Below are positions 57,126-64,000 of a DNA stretch of 64,000 nt, one piece after another (the stretch's first letter is position 1; each line of letters begins with the position of its first letter). Made by a program: the position numbers and the translations under genes. Source of the stretch: Euptelea pleiosperma (Eukaryota; Streptophyta; Magnoliopsida; Ranunculales; Eupteleaceae); assembly GCA_035048495.1 (NCBI GenBank), contig JASUTR010000091.1, positions 1 through 64,000 of the forward strand, read 5' to 3'. The notes under the pieces were generated by a model that was given only the letters and a program-made list of their open reading frames with translations, ran no database searches and was not told where the DNA came from.

Positions 57126-60100
57126 TATGAGGTCCGGTTGCGAAAATGTCACAAGTTATAGGCTTCAGAATGTAACACACAAACTGAGTCCAATTAAACA
57201 CATTGACGCACGGATGGAGCTAACTTGCTTCGACTGCCCCGAATCTTGTTCCAACACTTCGTATATGTTGAAACAATAGTAATGGAAGAATTCGAGTCTA
57301 ATTACGATGTCCGGTTGCGAAAAAGTCACAAGTTATAGGCTTCAGAATGTAACACACAAACTGAGTCCAATTAAAGAAATTGACGCCCGGATGGAGCTAA
57401 CTTGTTTCGACTGCCCCGAATCTTCTTCCAACACTTCAAATGTGTTGAAACAATAGTAATGGAAGAGTTTGAGTCCAATTACGAGGTCCGGTTGCGAAAA
57501 AGTCACAAGTTATAGGCTTCGGAATGTAACTCACAAACTGAGTCCAATTTGAGACGTTGACGCACGGATGGAGCTAACTTCTTTCGACTGTCCCGAATCT
57601 TGTTCCAACACTTTAAATGTGTTGAAACAATAGTAATGAAAGAGTTTGAGTCTAATTACGAGGTCCGGTTGCGAAAAAGTCACAAGTTATAGGCTTCGGA
57701 ATGTAACTCACAAACTGAGCCCAATTTGTGACGTTGACGCACGGATGGAGCTAATTTGTTTCGACTGTCCCGAATCTTGTTCCAACGCTTCAAATGTTTT
57801 GAAACAATAGTAATGGAAGAGTTTGAGTAAAATTATGAGGTCCGGTTGCGAAAAAGTCACAAGTTATAGGCTTCGGAATGTAACACATAAACTGAATCCA
57901 ATTTGAGACGTTGACGCACGAATAGAGCTAACATGTTTCGACTGTCTCGAATCCTGTTCCAACATTAAAATGTGTTGAAACAATAGTAATGGAAGAGTTT
58001 GAGTCCAATTATGAGGTCCGGTTGCGAAAAAGTCACAAGTTATAGGCTTCGGAATGTAACACACAAACTGAGTCCAATTAAACACATTGACGCACGGATG
58101 GAGCTAACTTGCTTCGACTGCCCCGAATCTTGTTCCAACACTTCAAATATGTTGAAACAATAGTAATGGAAGAATTCGAGTCTAATTCCGATGTCCGGTT
58201 GCGAAAAAGTCACAGGTTATTGGCTTCAGAATGTAACACACAAACTGAGTCCAATTAAAGAAATTGACGCCCGGATGGAGCTAACTTGTTTCGACTGCCC
58301 CGAATCTTCTTCCAACACTTCAAATGTGTTGAAACAATAGTAATGGAAGAGTTTGAGTCCAATTACGAGGTCTGGTTGCGAAAAAGTCACAAGTTATAGG
58401 ATTCTGAATGTAACACACAAACTGAGTCCAATTTGAGACGTTGACGCACGGATTGAGCTAACTTGTTTCGACTGCCCCGAATCATGTTCCAACACTTTAA
58501 ATGTGTTGAAACAATAGTAATGGAAGAGTTTGAGTCCAATTACAAGGTCCGATTGCGAAAAAGTCACAAGTTTTAGGCTTCGGAATGTAACACACAAACT
58601 GAGTCCAATTTGAGACGTTGACGCACGGATGGAGCTAACTTGTTTCTATTGTCCCGAATCTTGTTCCAACACTTTAAATGTGTTGAAAAAATAGTAATGG
58701 AAGGGTTTGAGTCCAATTACGAGGTCCGGTTGCGAAAAAGTCACAAGTTATAGGCTTCGGAATGTAACAGACAAACTGAATCCAATTTGAGACGTTGACG
58801 CACGAATGGTGCTAACATGTTTCGACTATCCCGAATCTTGTTCCAACATTCAAATGTGTTGAAACAATAGTAATGGAAGAGTTTGAGTCCAATTACGAGG
58901 TCCGGTTGCGAAAAAGTCACAAGTTATAGGCTTCGGAATGTAACACACAAACTGAATCCAATTTGAGACGTTGACGCACGAATGGAGCTAACATGTTTCG
59001 ACTATCCCGAATCTTGTTCCAACATTCAAATGTGTTGAAACAATAGTAATGGAAGAGTTTGAGTCCAATTATGAGGTCCGGTTGCGAAAAAGTCACAAGT
59101 TATAGGCTTCAGAATGTAACACACAAACTGAGTCCAATTAAACACATTGACGCACGGATGGAGCTAACTTGCTTCGACTGCCCCGAATCTTGTTCCAACA
59201 CTTCAAATATGTTGAAACAATAGTAATGGAAGAATTCGAGTCTAATTACGATGTCCGATTGCGAAAAAGTCACAAGTTATAGGCTTCAGAATGTAACACA
59301 CAAACTGAGTCCAATTAAAGAAATTGACGCCCGGATGGAGCTAACTTGTTTCGACTGCCTGAATCTTGTTCCAACACTTCAAATGTGTTGAAACAATAGT
59401 AATGGAAGAGTTTGAGTCCAATTACGAGGTCCGGTTGCGAAAAAGTCACAAGTTATAGGCTTCTAAACAACACACAAACTGAGTCCAATTTGAGACGTTG
59501 ACGCACGGATGGACCTAACTTGTTTCGACTGTCACGAATCTTGTTCCAACACTTCAAATGTGTTGAAACAATAGTAATGGAAGAGTATGAGTCCAATTAC
59601 GAGGTCCGGTTGCGAAAAAGTCACAAGTTATAGGCTTCGGAATGTAACACACAAACTGAATCAAATTTGAGACGTTGACGCACGAATAGAGCTAACATGT
59701 TTCGACTGTGCCGAATCTTGTTCCAACATTAAAATGTGTTGAAACAATAGTAATGGAAGAGTTTGAGTCCAATTATGAGGTCCGGTTGCGAAAAAGTCAC
59801 AAGTTATAGGCTTCAGAATGTAACACACAAACTGAATCCAATTTGAGACGTTGACGCACGAATGGAGCTAACATGTTTCGACTATCCCGAATCTTGTTCC
59901 AACATTCAAATGTGTTGAAACAATAGTAATGGAAGAGTTTGAGTCCAATTATGAGGTCCGGTTGCGAAAAAGTCACAAGTTATAGGCTTCAGAATGTAAC
60001 ACACAAACTGAGTCCAATTTGAGACGTTGACGCACGAATGGAGCTAACATGTTTCGACTATCCCGAATCTTGTTCCAACATTCAAATGTGTTGAAACAAT

Positions 60101-63100
60101 AGTAATGGAAGAGTTTGAGTCCAATTATGAGGTCCGGTTGCGAAAAAGTCACAAGTTATAGGCTTCAGAATGTAACACACAAACTGAGTCCAATTAAACA
60201 CATTGACGCACGGATGGAGCTAACTTGCTTCGACTACCCCGAATCTTGTTCCAACACTTCAAATATGTTGAAAAAATAGTAATGGAAGAATTCGAGTCTA
60301 ATTACGATGCCCGGTTGCGAAAAAGTCACAAGTTATAGGCTTCAGGATGTAACACACAAACTGAGTCCAATTAAAGAAATTGACGCCCGGATGGAGCTAA
60401 CTTGTTTCGACTGTCCCGAATCTTGTTCCAACACTTCAAATGTGTTGAAACAATAGTGATGGAAGAGTTTGAGTCCAATTACGAGGTCCGGTTGCGAAAA
60501 AGTCACAAGTTATAGGCTTCTGAATGTAACACACAAACTGAGTCCAATTTGTGACGTTGACGCACGGATGGAGCTAACTTGTTTCGACTGTCCCGAATCT
60601 TGTTCCAACACTTTAAATGTGTTGAAACAATAGTAATAGAAGAGTTTGTGTCCAATTACGAGGTCCGATTGCGAAAAAGTTACAAGTTGTAGGCTTCTGA
60701 ATGTAACTCACAAACTTAGTCCAATTAATGACATTGACGCACGGATGGAGCCAACTTGTTTCGACTGCTCCTAATCTTGTTCCAACACTTCAAATGTGTT
60801 GAAACAATAGTAATGAAAGAGTATGAGTCCAATTACGAGGTCCGGTTGCGAAAAAGTCACAACTTATAGGCTTCTGAATGTAACACACAAACTGAGTCCA
60901 TTTTGAGACGTTGACGCACGGATGGAGCTAACATGTTTCGACTGTCCCGAATCTTGTTTCAACACTTCAAATGTGTTGAAACAATAGTAATGGAAGAGTT
61001 TGTGTCCAATTATGAGGTCCGATTGCGAAAAAGTCACAAGTTATAGGCTTCGGAATGTTACACACAAACTGAGTCCAATTTGAGACATTGACGCACGGAT
61101 GGAGCTAACTTGTTTCGACTGTCCCGAATCTTGTTCCAACACTTTAAATGTATTGAAACAATAGTAATGGAAGAGTTTGAGTCCAATTACGAGGTCCGGT
61201 TGCGAAAAAGTCACAAGTTATAGGCTTCGGAATGTAACTCACAAACTGGGTCCAATTTGAGACGTTGACGCACGGATGGAGCTAACTTCTTTCGACTGTC
61301 CCGAATCTTGTTCCAACACTTTAAATGTGTTGAAACAATAGTAATGGAAGAGTTTGAGTCCAATTACGAGGTCCGGTTGCGAAAAAGTCACAAGTTATAG
61401 GCTTCGGAATGTAACTCACAAACTGAGCCCAATTTGTGACGTTGACGCACGGATGGAGCTAATTTGTTTCGACTGTCCCGAATCTTGTTCCAACGCTTCA
61501 AATGTTTTGAAACAATATTAATGGAAGAGTTTGAGTCAAATTATGAGGTCCGGTTGCGACAAAGTCACAATTTATAGGCTTCGGAATGTAACACACAAAC
61601 TGAGTCCATTTTGAGACGTTGACGCACGGATGGACCTAACTTGTTTCGACTGTCACGAATCTTGTTCCAACACTTCAAATGTGTTGAAACAATAGTAATG
61701 GAAGAGTTTGAGTCCAATTACGAGGTCCGGTTGCGAAAAAGTCAAAAGTTATAGGCTTCGGAATGTAACACACAAACTGAATCCAATTTGAGACGTTGAC
61801 GCACGAATAGAGCTAACATGTTTCGACTGTCCCGAATCCTGTTCCAACATTAAAATGTGTTGAAACAATAGTAATGGAAGAGTTTGAGTCCAATTATGAG
61901 GTCCGGTTGCGAAAAAGTCACAAGTTATAGGCTTCGGAATGTAACACACAAACTGAGTCCAATTAAACACATTGACGCACGGATGGAGCTAACTTGCTTC
62001 GACTGCCCCGAATCTTGTTCCAACACTTCAAATATGTTGAAACAATAGTAATGGAAGAATTCGAGTCTAATTACGATGTCCGGTTGCGAAAAAGTCACAA
62101 CTTATTGGCTTCAGAATGTAACACACAAACTCAGTCCAATTAAAGAAATTGACGCCCGGATGGAGCTAACTTGTTTCGACTGCCCCGAATCTTCTTCCAA
62201 CACTTCAAATGTCTTGAAACAATAGTAATGGAAGAGTTTGAGTCCAATTACGATGTCCGGTTGCGAAAAAGTCACAAGTTATAGGCTTCTGAATGTAACA
62301 CACAAACGGAGTCCAATTTGTGACGTTGACGCACGGATGGAGCTAACTTGTTTCGACTGTCCCGAATCTTGTTCCAACACTTTAAATGTGTTGAAACAAT
62401 AGTAATAGAAGAGTTTGTGTCCAATTACGAGGTCCGATTGCGAAAAAGTTACAAGTTATAGGCTTCTGAATGTAACACACAAACTTAGTCCAATTAATGA
62501 CATTGACGCACGGATGGAGCCAACTTGTTTCGACTGCTCCTAATCTTGTTCCAACACTTCAAATGTGTTGAAACAATAGTAATAGAAGAGTATGAGTCCA
62601 ATTACGAGGTCCGGTTGCGAAAAAGTCACAACTTATAGGCTTCTGAATGTAACACACAAACTGAGTCCAATTTGAGACGTTGACGCACGGATGGAGCTAA
62701 CATGTTTCGACTCTCCCGAATCTTGTTTCAACACTTCAAATGTGTTGAAACAATAGTAATGGAAGAGTTTGTGTCCAATTATGAGGCCCGATTGCGAAAA
62801 AGTCACAAGTTATAGGCTTCGGAATGTAACACACAAACTGAGTCCAATTTGAGACATTGACGCACGGATGGAGCTAACTTGTTTCGACTGTCCCGAATCT
62901 TGTTCCAACACTTTAAATGTATTGAAACAATAGTAATGGAAGAGTTTGAGTCCAATTACGAGGTCCGGTTGCGAAAAAGTCACAAGTTATAGGCTTTGGA
63001 ATGTAACTCACAAACTGAGTCCAATTTGAGATGTTGACGCACGGATGGAGCTAACTTCTTTCGACTGTCCCGAATCTTGTTCCAACACTTTAAATGTGTT

Positions 63101-63490
63101 GAAACAATAGTAATGGAAGAGTTTGAGTCCAATTACGAGGTCCGGTTGCGAAAAAGTCACAAGTTATAGGCTTCGGAATGTAACTCACAAACTGAGCCCA
63201 ATTTGTGACGTTGACGCACGGATGGAGCTAATTTGTTTCGCCTGTCCCGAATCTTGTTCTAACGCTTCAAATGTTTTGAAACAATATTAATGGAAGAGTT
63301 TGAGTAAAATTATGAGGTCCGGTTGCGACAAAGTCACAATTTATAGGCTTCGGAATGTAACACACAAACTGAGTCCATTTTGTGACGTTGACGCACGGAT
63401 GGACCTAACTTGTTTCGACTGTCACGAATCTTGTTCCAACACTTCAAATGTGTTGAAACAATAGTAATGGAAGAGTTTGAGTCTAATTAT
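57126..63490 (+). repeat. Mosaic satellite of earlier blocks
   Basis: Begins with HOR monomers 8, 9, 1, 2 and 3 (about 57158-58017), then follows the 19.6-20.9 kb sequence at offset 38326. It next follows the 14.2-15.6 kb order, including a second empty LINE-type site near 59588-59603. From about 60 kb it follows the complex block of 24.5-26.5 kb, 41.3-43.3 kb and 47.6-49.6 kb. This copy has more private substitutions (for example gatgcccgg, ttcaggatg, actgggtcc), so it looks older than the 38-51 kb duplicates. Confidence 0.8.
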
Positions 63491-63841
63491 AAGGTCCGGT
63501 TGCGAAAAAGTCACAAGTTATATACTTCGGAATGGAACACAAACTGTGTCCAATTTGAGACGTTGACGAACGGATGGAGCTAACTTGTTTCAACTGTCCG
63601 AATCTTGTTCCAACACTTAAAATCTGTTGAAACAATAGTAATGGAGGAGTTTGAGTCCAATTACGTGGTCCGATTGCGAAAAAGTCAATAATTATAGGCT
63701 TACGAATGAAAAACACAAACTGATTCCAATTAGAAATATTGACGAACGAATAGAGCAAACTTGTTCCGCCTGTCCCGAATCTTCTTCTAATACTTCAAAT
63801 TTGTTGAAAAAATAATAATGGAAGAGTTTGAGTCCAATTAC
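63491..63841 (+). repeat. Two strongly diverged monomers
   Basis: Monomers at about 63491-63665 and 63666-63841 keep length (175 and 176 bp) and register but carry many substitutions absent elsewhere, such as gacgaacgg, tatatacttcgg, gtcaataattatagg, cgaatgaaaaacac, ttagaaatattgacg, ttgttccgcctg and tctaatacttc. The array returns to consensus at 63842. They may be an old relict escaping homogenisation, or the trace of an ancient array edge. Confidence 0.85.
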
Positions 63842-64000
63842 GAGGTCCGGTTGCGAAAAAGTCACAAGTTATAGGCTTCGGAATGTAACACACAAACTGA
63901 GTCCAATTTGAGACGTTGACGCACGGATGGAGCTAACTTATTTCGACTGTCCCGAATCTTGTTCCAACACTTCAAATGTGTTGAAACAATAGTAATGGAA
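63842..64000 (+). repeat. Consensus satellite monomer, cut by window end
   Basis: Almost one complete monomer close to the consensus (gagtccaatttgagacg, acttatttcgactgtcccg, cacttcaaatgtg), truncated by the window. It shows that the array continues beyond the diverged pair. Confidence 0.9.

Larger units (their letters stand above)
36116..64000 (+). repeat. Satellite array, right arm, ~177-bp monomer
   Basis: Continuation of the left arm in the same orientation and register, apart from the retroelement. Landmark spacing is 176-177 bp nearly throughout, with very few indels. The region splits into the blocks listed separately: HOR arrays, a 6357-bp tandem duplication, a 1943-bp tandem duplication, a mosaic tail and two diverged monomers. 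No gene, RNA gene or second mobile element was found. Confidence 0.97.

Overview
The window is almost entirely one head-to-tail satellite DNA array. The monomer is about 177 bp, roughly 328 copies, filling 1-30109 and 36116-64000. A single non-LTR retrotransposon interrupts it. There are no host genes, tRNAs, rRNAs or CRISPR arrays. The retrotransposon is of the plant L1 type: a DUF4283-like domain plus zinc knuckle in ORF1, and endonuclease, reverse transcriptase, zf-RVT and RNase H in ORF2. A plant-like U1 snRNA sequence sits at its 5' end. Together these point to a flowering plant nuclear genome, probably a centromeric or other heterochromatic satellite domain. Species and chromosomal position cannot be read from the sequence.

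Layout. 1-7200 is satellite with many single-base losses. 7850-10510 is an early copy of a nine-monomer higher-order repeat (HOR, about 1590 bp). 10511-15976 is irregular monomer order. 15977-19690 holds two full HOR units and part of a third. 19691-21803 is irregular. 21804-23930 is one HOR unit and part of a second. 23931-30093 is a complex block without the HOR. The retroelement follows, with a 15-16 bp target-site duplication at 30094-30109 and 36100-36115. To its right, 36116-40530 resumes HOR arrays collinear with 15259-19760. 38083-44439 and 44440-50796 form a 6357-bp tandem segmental duplication. 50797-53040 is collinear with the block left of the element. 53240-57125 is a 1943-bp tandem duplication. 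57126-63490 is a mosaic of segments seen earlier. 63491-63841 holds two strongly diverged monomers before the array returns to consensus.

The retroelement (30110-36099) is intact. It begins with a nearly complete U1 snRNA copy (30110 to about 30273), followed by a 5' UTR, ORF1 (30575-31870, 431 aa), ORF2 (31863-36026, 1387 aa, overlapping ORF1 by 8 nt), a 45-nt 3' UTR and 28 uninterrupted A residues. The upstream target-site duplication abuts the U1 5' end, and the downstream copy abuts the poly(A). U1 and LINE therefore entered as one unit, most simply by reverse transcriptase switching template from LINE RNA to U1 RNA during target-primed reverse transcription. Intact frames, a pure poly(A) tail, matching target duplications and unoccupied paralogous sites in the same array indicate a young insertion. 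This U1-headed LINE inside a multi-scale satellite array is the most unusual object in the window.
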